In this document: positions 1 to 6,199 of the stretch, piece by piece
Layout of the letters: each line of letters opens with the position of its first letter
Position numbering within the stretch: the first letter of the stretch is position 1
Assembly (NCBI GenBank): GCA_018434645.1
Contig: JAHDOX010000095.1
Coordinates: 1 to 7,394, forward strand
Direction: 5' to 3'
DNA from: Synergistales bacterium
GTDB lineage: Bacteria; Synergistota; Synergistia; Synergistales; Thermovirgaceae
DNA length: 7,394 nucleotides
Made by a program: the position numbers and the translations under genes
Notes under the pieces: generated by a model
What the model saw: the letters and a program-made list of their open reading frames with translations, nothing else
Databases searched by the model: none
Told to the model about the DNA's origin: nothing

Positions 1-260
1 CTTATGAGGATATACTCGGGGGTAAAATCGTTTTCGATGTCTATGGCGAGGCGGCTTTTGGGCAGGTCCCGTATGTGTCCGACGCTGGACTGGATGTCAT
101 ATCCCTTGCCAAGGAGTTTTTTCAGCGTTTTTGCCTTTGAAGGTGACTCAACTATTACCAGCGTTTTCCCGGGGTCTTTTTTGCTCGATGCGGGTTTGTT
201 TTTTTTGCTTTCATCGAAAAGGTGTCTGTCTTTATTTTTTGTGTTGCTTACGGCAGTCAT
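1..260 (-). CDS. topA: DNA topoisomerase I, N-terminal part (cut by window edge)
   Basis: Type IA topoisomerase, which relaxes negatively supercoiled DNA by breaking and passing one strand. Only the first 86 residues are inside the window. After a basic, low-complexity leader of about 31 residues comes the start of the TOPRIM domain: KTLVIVESPSKAKTL at about 32-46, with E38 aligning to the metal-binding, catalytic glutamate (E9 of the E. coli enzyme), then SSVGHIRDLPKSRLA at about 58-72. The catalytic tyrosine would lie far outside the window. The ATG at 260 has an AGGGAG Shine-Dalgarno sequence 7 bases upstream, and no other in-frame start is convincing before the TOPRIM motif, so the lysine-rich leader appears to be translated. 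The gene begins 14 bases after the stop of the small upstream gene and is probably co-transcribed with dprA. Identification is firm; the leader's role is unknown. Confidence 0.96.
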   Translation of the reverse strand, partial: MTAVSNTKNKDRHLFDESKKNKPASSKKDPGKTLVIVESPSKAKTLKKLLGKGYDIQSSVGHIRDLPKSRLAIDIENDFTPEYILI

Positions 261-274
261 GTCAGAGCTCCCTG

Positions 275-544
275 TCAGGATACGTATGGCGCCGTAATGT
301 CGCCGAAAAGATTTTCTCCCGGAGACCGCTTCAAGTCGTTATCGCACACGGCCCAAAGGAGCGCCTCGAAAAGCCCTGCGTCCACGGGCTGGCCTCCCGA
401 TTGCCCGAACTTGACGGCTTCCGTAAGGGTCTGTTCGACAAGCTCCTGTGAAAAAGCTCCATCGGCGCAGACGGAATATGCCAGGGCCAGGGCTTCCTCG
501 GTCAGGTATTTTCGTTCATATTCCGGTATGTAACGAACAGGCAT
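275..544 (-). CDS. Small DUF494/Smg-like protein, shortened
   Basis: A soluble, acidic protein of 89 residues with no signal peptide or membrane segment. It is tightly coupled: its Shine-Dalgarno sequence overlaps the dprA stop codon, and topA follows 14 bases after its own stop. In many proteobacteria the gene between dprA and topA is smg (DUF494). The visible pattern (LTEEA near residue 15, a glycine-containing turn, QELVEQTLTEA, a variable loop, then a helix ending ALLWAVCDN) resembles the C-terminal half of Smg, where a similar stretch ends in KWVILMVLFN in E. coli. Full-length Smg proteins are about 155 residues, so this would lack the N-terminal half. The function of Smg is unknown. There are two in-frame ATGs, at 550 and 544. 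I chose 544 because AGGAGG then sits 7 bases upstream, whereas it is too close to 550. The gene is very likely real; the Smg link is inference from pattern and position. Confidence 0.7.
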   Translation of the reverse strand: MPVRYIPEYERKYLTEEALALAYSVCADGAFSQELVEQTLTEAVKFGQSGGQPVDAGLFEALLWAVCDNDLKRSPGENLFGDITAPYVS

Positions 545-551
545 GAACATG

Positions 552-560
552 CCTCCTCCT
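552..560 (-). promoter_or_regulatory. Ribosome binding site that decides the start of the small Smg-like gene
   Basis: The minus strand reads AGGAGGAGG directly from the last base of the dprA stop codon. The two overlapping AGGAGG copies lie 4 and 1 bases from the ATG at 550, but 10 and 7 bases from the ATG at 544. The spacing therefore favours the second ATG. The overlap with the dprA stop codon suggests translational coupling. Confidence 0.7.
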
Positions 561-1654
561 CATGGGGTTTTGGCACCCGCTTTTTCTGCGGCACTCCATC
601 TTCCTCCGCCATCGTGACGCACAAGGCCTTCAACTGAGAGAATTCCCAAAATCCTCAAAACATCGGTCGCGCTCATTTTAGCGTCGACCGCGATGTTGTC
701 AACCGTCCGCCCTCCGGTTTCTCCAAGCAACTCGTACACCCTTTGTTCCTCTTCGGAAAGGTTACGCCCATGATCGGGGGGCAAATCAAGCAAGCGCTGG
801 GTTCCGGACACATGCGCCAGGAATTCAGTCACGTCGACGAGAGGGTAGGCACCATCGGCTATCAGTCCGTTTGACCCGCCGCATAATGACTCCGTGATCC
901 TGCCTGGAACAGCCCAGACATCCCGTCCCGCCTCAAGGGCGAGCCTTGCGGTTATCAGTGCCCCGCTTTTTTGAGGTGCCTCGACAACGACCAGGGGCGA
1001 TGAAAGGGCCGCAATTATCCGGTTTCGCCTCGGAAACGTCCAGTTTCTTGCCGGAAAACCCAGCGGGAATTCGGACAAGAGAGCCCCCTTTTCCATTATT
1101 GCCTCGAAGAGGGCTCGGTTTGCTGCGGGGTAAATCCTGTCGACTCCTGTTCCAAGAACAGCCATGGTGTTACCCCCCGCTTCGATGCACCCCTCATGGG
1201 CCGCCGTATCTATACCCCTGGCACCGCCGCTTAAAACCCTCCTGCCGCAAACGGCCAGCCTGGAGGCCAGTTCTTTCGCTACATTACGGCCGTAGGTACT
1301 GCAACGTCTCGTACCGACAATACCGACACCTTTTTTGACCAAAGACGAGCCTTTACGATAAAGTACAAGAGGCGGGTCCGGAAGCCGCCTCAAAGAATCA
1401 GGGTAATCTTCCGCCCCCCAGGGAACAACGGAAACACCCGTTTTGTCGCATTTTTCCAGCTCCTTTTCGGCCCAGCCCTCCCGGATTCTCTTTCCAAGCA
1501 AGGCAGCGGCCTTTTGGGAGCAGCCCAGATCACGCCACAGGACCGTCCCTCCGGAGACTACTTCTTCGGGCAAAAACCCCTTTTGAGTGCAGGAGCCCGC
1601 GAGTTCTCGGCTGAAAAGACCATTCAAAAGGACAAGGCAATTCAGACGGTCCAT
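560..1654 (-). CDS. dprA: DNA processing protein DprA
   Basis: DprA (Smf) binds incoming single-stranded DNA during natural transformation and loads RecA. It is also widespread in bacteria not known to be competent. The protein has 364 residues, a normal length. The Rossmann-like core carries the family motifs in order: VGTRRCSTYG (113-122), SGGARGIDTAAH (142-153), GTGVDRIYPAANR (168-180), SEFPLG (194-199), FPRRNRIIAALS (207-218), VVVEAP then SGALITA (222-236), and AVPG (248-251). The C-terminal part, about 300-350, looks like the winged-helix (DprA/DML1) domain found in many homologues. The ATG at 1654 lies 13 bases inside the end of comM, with GGGG about 10 bases upstream, so translation is probably coupled. 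I see no frameshift or missing motif. Confidence 0.96.
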   Translation of the reverse strand: MDRLNCLVLLNGLFSRELAGSCTQKGFLPEEVVSGGTVLWRDLGCSQKAAALLGKRIREGWAEKELEKCDKTGVSVVPWGAEDYPDSLRRLPDPPLVLYRKGSSLVKKGVGIVGTRRCSTYGRNVAKELASRLAVCGRRVLSGGARGIDTAAHEGCIEAGGNTMAVLGTGVDRIYPAANRALFEAIMEKGALLSEFPLGFPARNWTFPRRNRIIAALSSPLVVVEAPQKSGALITARLALEAGRDVWAVPGRITESLCGGSNGLIADGAYPLVDVTEFLAHVSGTQRLLDLPPDHGRNLSEEEQRVYELLGETGGRTVDNIAVDAKMSATDVLRILGILSVEGLVRHDGGGRWSAAEKAGAKTP

Positions 1655-3150
1655 GGCATGTTCGCCCCTTCACGATATGCCAGGGCTTCGGAAAGGTGGC
1701 AGGGCTCGACCCTTTCATCCCCGTCCAGATCGGCGATAGTTCTTGCCACTCTCAAAACTCTCGATAGACCTCTCCCGGAAAGCCTGAGCCTGCCTGCTGC
1801 TTCCCTCAGGAAATTCCGGCTTTCCTTTTTCACTCCGAGGTGTTTTTTGAGTATTTTTTCGGGTATTTCGGCGTTATTCGTAAACCCGAAGGCTCTCCAG
1901 CGATCCAGCTGCAGGTCGCGTGCCTTCGTGACCTGCTCTCTTACGGAAGCGCTGGTTCTCGAGTTGTCTCTTTCGAACTGGACCAGTTCTTCAGGAGTCA
2001 GCCTGGGGACCGCCACATGCAGGTCGATCCTGTCGATTATTGGACCGGAAAGCTTGCGCTGGTATCGCTCCAGGGCTCCCGACGGGCACCGACAGGGGAT
2101 TTCCGGGTCGCCGTAATACCCACACTGGCACGGGTTGCAGGCAGCTACGAGGAGGACTCTCGCCGGATAGGTGACACTGCCCGAGGCCCTGCTCACGACT
2201 ATGTTTCCGTCTTCCAGAGGCTGCCTAAGCGCCTCCAGCAGGTCCCTCCTGAATTCCGTCAATTCGTCAAGAAACAGCACGCCGCGATGAGCGAGGCTTA
2301 CTTCGCCCGGTTTGAGAGTCGCTCCGCCCCCGCAAATGGAGACTGTGGTGGCCGTGTGATGTACCATGCGAAAAGGCCTCGTCCTGCTTTCTTCCGGCGG
2401 AAGCCCCACGGTGCTTCTTACCAGAAGGGTCTCCATAACCTCTTCGTCGGAAAGCGGCGGAAGCAGCCCCCTGAGGGATTTAGCCAGCATGGTTTTTCCC
2501 GACCCAGGCGAACCTACCAGGATCAGGTTATGTCCGCCGGCCGCTGCTATCTCGAGGGCCCGTTTCGCCTGGGCTTGTCCTTTTATGTCGGCAAGGTCCG
2601 GTTCGACTTCTATTTTCGCGTCGCCTACGTAACCGCCTTCTACGGGATTTAACGCCCTTTCTCCCCTGAGATGGGCGAAAAGGCTGCCCAGGCTCGAAAC
2701 AGCATAGGCCGTGACTCCTGAAACAAGCGAAACTTCCCGCGCATTGGCCTCAGGCACGAAAAGGGGCAGACCGGCCTTTTTTGCAAGGATCGCGGCCGGC
2801 ACGACGCCCCTGACCCTCCTTATCCTGCCGTCCAGGGCAAGTTCGCCCATGCAGATGGCTTCGCCTACAGGCGGTATTTCTCCCATGGCCCTTGCGATAC
2901 CCACGGCCATGGGAAGATCCAGCAAAGCTCCTTCCTTCGGGAGGTCTGCAGGTGCCAGGTTTATCGCTACTCGTCCGCGCACCGACATGCCTACAGACCG
3001 CAAAGCCGCCCTTACCCGTTCTCTGGCCTCCCTGACGGAAGCATCGGGAAGGCCGACTACGGAGATCGAAAAAAGCCCTCCCGTAATCTCCACCTCCACT
3101 TCGACCTTCCGCGCCTCGATCCCCTGAAGGGTCACTCCGAAAGCACTCAC
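1642..3150 (-). CDS. comM: ComM/YifB family Mg-chelatase-like AAA+ ATPase
   Basis: ComM is a hexameric AAA+ helicase that promotes branch migration while transformed DNA is integrated in Vibrio and Haemophilus. In many other bacteria the same protein (YifB) has an uncertain role. The product has 502 residues, as usual. The N-terminal ChlI-type domain starts at VSAFGVTLQGIE and contains VVGLPDASVREARERVRAAL (31-50) and the motif INLAPADLPKEG (63-74). Walker A is GSPGSGKT (213-220) and Walker B is VLFLDE (291-296). A cysteine cluster follows (C338, C341, C343, C353, C355), then SGPIIDRIDLHV (368-379). The C-terminal Mg-chelatase domain contains RVLRVARTIADLDG (464-477). I chose the GTG at 3150, which overlaps the yraN stop as GTGA and begins exactly where family similarity begins. 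Reading further upstream only adds translated yraN sequence in another frame. Confidence 0.95.
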   Translation of the reverse strand: MSAFGVTLQGIEARKVEVEVEITGGLFSISVVGLPDASVREARERVRAALRSVGMSVRGRVAINLAPADLPKEGALLDLPMAVGIARAMGEIPPVGEAICMGELALDGRIRRVRGVVPAAILAKKAGLPLFVPEANAREVSLVSGVTAYAVSSLGSLFAHLRGERALNPVEGGYVGDAKIEVEPDLADIKGQAQAKRALEIAAAGGHNLILVGSPGSGKTMLAKSLRGLLPPLSDEEVMETLLVRSTVGLPPEESRTRPFRMVHHTATTVSICGGGATLKPGEVSLAHRGVLFLDELTEFRRDLLEALRQPLEDGNIVVSRASGSVTYPARVLLVAACNPCQCGYYGDPEIPCRCPSGALERYQRKLSGPIIDRIDLHVAVPRLTPEELVQFERDNSRTSASVREQVTKARDLQLDRWRAFGFTNNAEIPEKILKKHLGVKKESRNFLREAAGRLRLSGRGLSRVLRVARTIADLDGDERVEPCHLSEALAYREGANMPWTV

Positions 3151-3518
3151 TGTTCTATCAACCCCATCGTCACATCCCGAAAGATCTCGACTTCCGGGTT
3201 TTTGTCTCCTTCTACCGTTACTGCCACCACATCTATGCGCCACGGCCCCTCCCAGCCTTTGTTCAGGACATACCACCTGCCTGTTCGAACAAGCTTCCGG
3301 AGCTTACTGGGGCCCACCGTCGTCTCGGGAGGTGCCATTTTCCCCACACTCCGAGTCCGGACTTCAACCACTACCAGTTCGTCCCCATCGAAAGCCACCA
3401 TATCCAGCTCGCCCGACCTGAGCCGCACGTTTCGATCAACAACTTTGTACCCCCTGTCCTCCAGGGCCTTTTGGGCCACATTTTCACCGGCAATGCCGAG
3501 GTCAAGATGCCTTGCCAT
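3147..3518 (-). CDS. yraN: UPF0102 family protein YraN, nuclease fold
   Basis: A 123-residue protein of the UPF0102 family, whose fold resembles PD-(D/E)XK endonucleases and Holliday-junction resolvases. No biochemical role can be read from the sequence itself. Visible family features are G11-E12 with A15 and L19 in the first helix (GENVAQKALEDRGY), the N30-to-D39 stretch ending in GELDMVA, and VVVEVRTR (49-56). E12, D39 and E52 are the likely metal-site acidic residues, with R54 where nucleases of this fold often have lysine; E. coli YraN also has an arginine there. The ATG at 3518 has AAGGAAGGGG upstream, with GGGG 6 bases away. The gene overlaps comM by 4 bases (GTGA) and follows rnhB after 65 bases, the widest gap in this operon. 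Its place beside rnhB, comM and dprA suggests DNA or RNA/DNA processing. Confidence 0.93.
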   Translation of the reverse strand: MARHLDLGIAGENVAQKALEDRGYKVVDRNVRLRSGELDMVAFDGDELVVVEVRTRSVGKMAPPETTVGPSKLRKLVRTGRWYVLNKGWEGPWRIDVVAVTVEGDKNPEVEIFRDVTMGLIEQ

Positions 3519-3583
3519 CGCGAACCCCTTCCTTGTTTTTCGTTAATACCAGGTGTTTTGGACGTTTGTGTTCCCGAAATGGA

Positions 3584-4156
3584 TCAACCGCGGTTACCAC
3601 AGGGGCCAAATGTCCGCCGGTGAAGCGGACAGGGGCCCATTCTTTCAAGTACTTCCCTGTGTTCCCTGGACGGGTATCCCTTGTTCCTTTCAAAACCGTA
3701 ATCCGGGTAACGTTTCGCAAAGGCCGCCATAGTCCTGTCTCTGAGAACCTTGGCTACCACGGAAGCGGCGGCCACCGCCGGCACCTTATCGTCTGCAGCC
3801 ACCAGCGTTTTCTGCCTCAAGCCCCGCAAAGGAATGGGCATGTTGCCATCCACCAAGACCAGATCAGGCAAAACCGGAAGACATGAAACAGACCGCGCCA
3901 TGGCCCAGAGCGAGGCACGAAGGATGTTGTCCCTGTCGATCCTCGCCGGCGAGGCCGCTTGGGCCCTCCAGACGATCCCCATTTCGAGCATGGCGCAAAA
4001 GATCTTTTCGCGCCTTGAAGGAGTCAGTTTTTTGGAATCCTTCAACCCCACGGCGACGAGATGTTCACGTTCCTCTCTCGACAACACCACCGCCGCGGCT
4101 ACCACGGGCCCCGCAAGGGGACCTCTGCCGGCCTCATCCACCCCGGCGACAATCAT
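3584..4156 (-). CDS. rnhB: Ribonuclease HII
   Basis: RNase HII cleaves the RNA strand of RNA/DNA hybrids and nicks DNA 5' of single embedded ribonucleotides, starting ribonucleotide excision repair in the cytoplasm. The 190-residue protein is of usual length. The N-terminal GVDEAGRGPLAGPV motif gives catalytic D7 and E8 and the GRG substrate-binding loop (10-12). D103 lies in LVLVDG, and D122, in the stretch before AAASVVAKVLRDR, aligns to the fourth metal-binding acid. The C-terminal NKGYPSREH (158-166) and PLHRRTF (177-183) are also family signatures. The ATG at 4156 overlaps the rbgA stop codon by 4 bases (ATGA), which indicates coupled translation. All key residues are present. Confidence 0.96.
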   Translation of the reverse strand: MIVAGVDEAGRGPLAGPVVAAAVVLSREEREHLVAVGLKDSKKLTPSRREKIFCAMLEMGIVWRAQAASPARIDRDNILRASLWAMARSVSCLPVLPDLVLVDGNMPIPLRGLRQKTLVAADDKVPAVAAASVVAKVLRDRTMAAFAKRYPDYGFERNKGYPSREHREVLERMGPCPLHRRTFGPCGNRG

Positions 4157-4989
4157 TGACGATCACCGAATGCCACGAAACCGGGCGCTTCCAGGCTCGC
4201 CCTGCCAAGCTTGCCCGTCGCGAAAGAATCGACAAGCATCTTGCCCGCCCTTTCGAAGTCCACGTTGCCCCCCTTTACCAGGCAACCGAGACGTTCTCCG
4301 ACGTTGAAGAGGACATCCTCGGGAGAAAGCGCAGGCCCCTCGACCCCCAAATTGCCCAGGGTCTTCTCCCAGAGGCCCCTCTCTTGTACGTATGAAATAA
4401 AATCCAGGGCAACCGACTCGTAACCGCCGATCACGTCGGAGCGTGATCCCGCAAGCCAGGCCAAAAGCCTGTGAACGGCAGCGTCCGACTTGGGATCGAC
4501 GATCCCGGGCGAATCGACTACCAAAAACCCACGGCCGCGGTACCAGGAAACGCCACGGGTGACACCGGGCACGGCGCCCGTGGGAGCGGCCTTCTTACCT
4601 ATAACGAGGTTTAAAAACATGGATTTTCCGACATTGGGAACGCCAATCACCGCCAGCCGGAGTTCACGGTGAACGGGCTTTTTCATTTCAACTGCGGCGA
4701 GGAAAGGCTTTATCTGCGTCCGTCTGAGATCAAAAGCCCAGGCCATTTTCCCCTGATCCCGGTAGAAACGGATCCACCGCCTTGTCACATCCTCATCGGC
4801 GAGATCCCTTTTCGAGAGGACAACCCAGAGGGGTTTTACCTTTTCTGCCTGGGCGGAAAAGGGGGATGCAGTAGCTTCGGGAGCTCGGGCATCACGAACT
4901 TCGACAAGGACGTCCAATTTGTCAAGAAGTGACCTCAGCTGCCTGAGGCCCTTTGCCATATGCCCGGGAAACCAGACGGTTCTGGGCAT
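4153..4989 (-). CDS. rbgA: Ribosome biogenesis GTPase RbgA/YlqF
   Basis: RbgA is a circularly permuted GTPase that binds late 50S ribosomal intermediates and drives their maturation. The 278-residue protein starts with the family signature WFPGHMAK (6-13); H10 matches the histidine implicated in GTP hydrolysis in Bacillus RbgA. The G motifs come in permuted order: G4 as SKRDL (59-63), where most members have NKxD, then G1/Walker A GVPNVGKS (116-123), a threonine at 144 in PGVTRG for G2, and G3 as DSPGI (159-163) instead of the common DTPG. The C-terminal helical domain, ending in ATGKLGRASLEAPG, is the ribosome-binding part. The ATG at 4989 is 1 base beyond the lepB stop, with GGGGGG about 11 bases upstream. 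The S-for-N change in G4 is uncommon but chemically mild. Alternative symbol: ylqF. Confidence 0.94.
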   Translation of the reverse strand: MPRTVWFPGHMAKGLRQLRSLLDKLDVLVEVRDARAPEATASPFSAQAEKVKPLWVVLSKRDLADEDVTRRWIRFYRDQGKMAWAFDLRRTQIKPFLAAVEMKKPVHRELRLAVIGVPNVGKSMFLNLVIGKKAAPTGAVPGVTRGVSWYRGRGFLVVDSPGIVDPKSDAAVHRLLAWLAGSRSDVIGGYESVALDFISYVQERGLWEKTLGNLGVEGPALSPEDVLFNVGERLGCLVKGGNVDFERAGKMLVDSFATGKLGRASLEAPGFVAFGDRQ

Positions 4990-4990
4990 A

Positions 4991-5503
4991 TCAGTACAGG
5001 CCCCCCAGCCTGGTAATCGGCCAGTACCTGAAAAAGGCCGGTCCCTTTATATTCACCCTTGGGACGAACCCCCAAAAACGACTGTCCTGTGAATTGGGTC
5101 GGTTATCCCCCATCACAAAATATTCCTCCGGTGGGATTTTGATCGTTTTCATGTCGAAAGAATCGTGATACTGCACGTACGGCTCAGACAAAGGGTCTCC
5201 GTCGATATGGACCACCCCGTCCCGGATGTCGACCACCTCACCGGGCAGGCCTATTACCCTCTTGACGAAATCCCGCTTGGGGTCCACAGGGTACTCGAAC
5301 ACGATTATCTGCCCTCTTTCGGGTTTTTTGAATGTGTACCAGAATTTCGCTACCAGTACACGATCACCGGGGAGCAGCGTCGGGATCATTGAACCGCTGG
5401 GAATCCAGAAGGCCTGTACCACGAAGGTCCGCAAGACAAGGGCGAGAACGAGAGCCCAAAGTATTGTTTCGAGCGTTTCTTTCCACCAGGGTTTTATGGC
5501 CAT
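4991..5503 (-). CDS. lepB: Signal peptidase I
   Basis: Type I signal peptidase removes signal peptides from exported proteins at the outer face of the cytoplasmic membrane. The protein has 170 residues, the short form with one N-terminal transmembrane helix (about 11-33, rich in L, V and A) and no second one. The catalytic serine S38 is in PSGSM and the general-base lysine K81 is in DFVKRVIGLPG. The conserved box GDNRPNSQDSR is at 132-142. Two in-frame ATGs occur, at 5509 and 5503. I chose 5503 because GGGAGG is 8 bases upstream of it but only 2 bases from the other. It is the first gene of the operon and sits about 100 bases behind a strong promoter. In many bacteria rplS precedes lepB-rbgA; here it does not. 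Confidence 0.95.
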   Translation of the reverse strand: MAIKPWWKETLETILWALVLALVLRTFVVQAFWIPSGSMIPTLLPGDRVLVAKFWYTFKKPERGQIIVFEYPVDPKRDFVKRVIGLPGEVVDIRDGVVHIDGDPLSEPYVQYHDSFDMKTIKIPPEEYFVMGDNRPNSQDSRFWGFVPRVNIKGPAFFRYWPITRLGGLY

Positions 5504-5511
5504 GCACATTG

Positions 5512-5517
5512 CCTCCC
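5512..5517 (-). promoter_or_regulatory. Ribosome binding site that decides the lepB start
   Basis: The minus strand reads GGGAGG here, 8 bases from the ATG at 5503 and only 2 bases from the ATG at 5509. Spacing therefore supports the shorter protein starting MAIKPWW. Confidence 0.65.
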
Positions 5518-5602
5518 GCTCCTGTGACCCGATCTCGCGGAAAAGAAAGAGCCCGGTCCAGGACCTGATTTGACGTTATACTCAAAGACATTAACGTTCC
5601 CA

Positions 5603-5631
5603 GTTATACCTGCTGTCAACTTCTTTTTCAA
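5603..5631 (-). promoter_or_regulatory. Sigma-70-type promoter of the lepB-topA operon
   Basis: The minus strand shows TTGAAA at 5631-5626 (-35, 5 of 6 to consensus), a spacer of exactly 17 bases, and TATAAC at 5608-5603 (-10, 5 of 6). Transcription would start near 5596 and leave a leader of roughly 93 bases before the lepB ATG. A perfect TTGACA lies inside the spacer at 5619-5614. Its only partner would be a poor -10 (GTTAAT) at 18 bases, so it may act as a second -35 or be chance. The promoter starts 9 bases after the stop codon of the pilin-like gene. Confidence 0.75.
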
Positions 5632-5640
5632 CATAGTTCC

Positions 5641-6150
5641 TTATTGAACCTCATGAAGGGTTACCAGGCAATAGCCGGAGATGGTGATTCTCGCCACCGG
5701 CCTTTCCGTGCTGTTTTTGTCGCCCGTCGTGTAAATGTTAAAAGTAACCGCCGGCGTCATCGTGTGCCATGCCGGGGTATATGCCGGCGTAATACTCGCC
5801 TTCGAGTCGAACTTTACCCAGCAACGTCCTCGGGTATCGTAGGTTTCATTCCTGTTTGGGTTAAACCAAAGGATTCGTATAAAATCCCGCCTTCCGGAAT
5901 AGTATTTAATCCTGAAAGACCTTCTTTCGATGCAGGCTTTTATGAGGTTCCGCTGGATCCAACGGGTTATATTTTCAGCCTCGCGTAAAGCTATCTGCCG
6001 GTTTCTTTCTTCCATGTAATAAGGCAGGAAGGTCGTCAAGACTGCTCCCGCAAAGGCGGCCCACAAAAGCAGGCAAAGCACCAATTCGACCATGGAAAAA
6101 GCCTTTTTCCGTTTACGGGAAACCGAAAAACCAAGTCCGTGTTTACGCAA
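5641..6150 (-). CDS. Type IV pilin-like / pseudopilin-like protein, start uncertain
   Basis: The product carries a class III (prepilin) signal: a basic stretch SRKRKKA, then FSMVELVLCLLLWAAFAGAV, a hydrophobic helix with glutamate at mature position 5. This fits cleavage by a prepilin peptidase between A17 and F18 and assembly into a pilus or type II secretion-like pseudopilus. Alanine rather than the usual glycine at -1 is less common. After the helix come a charged amphipathic stretch (YMEERNRQIALREAENI) and a C-terminal domain of about 110 residues that I do not recognise. The start given is TTG at 6150, inside the T tract of the upstream terminator and with no ribosome binding site. An ATG at 6093 (inside FSMVE) would remove the leader and the cleavage site. 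An ATG at 6216 would read through the terminator hairpin. The gene is flanked by iorB and the lepB promoter, with no other pilus gene in view. It could be poorly expressed or decayed. Confidence 0.72.
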   Translation of the reverse strand: MRKHGLGFSVSRKRKKAFSMVELVLCLLLWAAFAGAVLTTFLPYYMEERNRQIALREAENITRWIQRNLIKACIERRSFRIKYYSGRRDFIRILWFNPNRNETYDTRGRCWVKFDSKASITPAYTPAWHTMTPAVTFNIYTTGDKNSTERPVARITISGYCLVTLHEVQ

Positions 6151-6184
6151 AAAAAGCGGGGACCCGACCCGGGGCCCCGCTTTT
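6149..6184 (-). terminator. Rho-independent terminator of the iorA-iorB operon
   Basis: On the minus strand a GC-rich hairpin is followed by seven T residues (complement of 6155-6149). The core stem pairs GCGGGG (6156-6161) with CCCCGC (6175-6180). After one A/G mismatch it continues with CCC (6163-6165) and GGG (6171-6173) around a 5-base loop, and outer A-T pairs extend it (6152-6155 with 6181-6184). It starts 15 bases after the iorB stop. The plus-strand side has only four T residues, so it would work less well in the other direction. Confidence 0.9.
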
Positions 6185-6199
6185 ATGTCGCAGGTTTCA

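Noticed and set aside
1840..2652. Long plus-strand open frame (270 codons) opposite comM, and similar long plus-strand frames at 1514-2116, 3750-4307 and 3883-4395
   Set aside because: They lie antisense to strongly supported conserved genes, have no recognisable domains, and arise from the codon bias of GC-rich minus-strand genes.
3151..3276. 42-codon N-terminal extension of comM up to an ATG at 3276
   Set aside because: This part is the yraN coding region in another frame. Family similarity begins at the GTG at 3150, which overlaps the yraN stop as GTGA.
3519..3583. Possible internal promoter in the gap between rnhB and yraN (TATTAA on the minus strand near 3549)
   Set aside because: No acceptable -35 element lies 16-18 bases upstream. 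I see no hairpin with a T tract either, so the gap is left without a call.
5575..5609. Direct repeat GTATAAC (5609-5603 and 5581-5575) as a second promoter or operator in the lepB leader
   Set aside because: The second copy has no -35 at the right distance, and a two-copy 7-base repeat in a short leader is easily chance.
6111..6147. Direct repeat CGTAAAC at 6147-6141 and 6117-6111, 30 bases apart
   Set aside because: Both copies encode RK in the putative leader, and two copies of 7 bases are not enough to claim a binding site.
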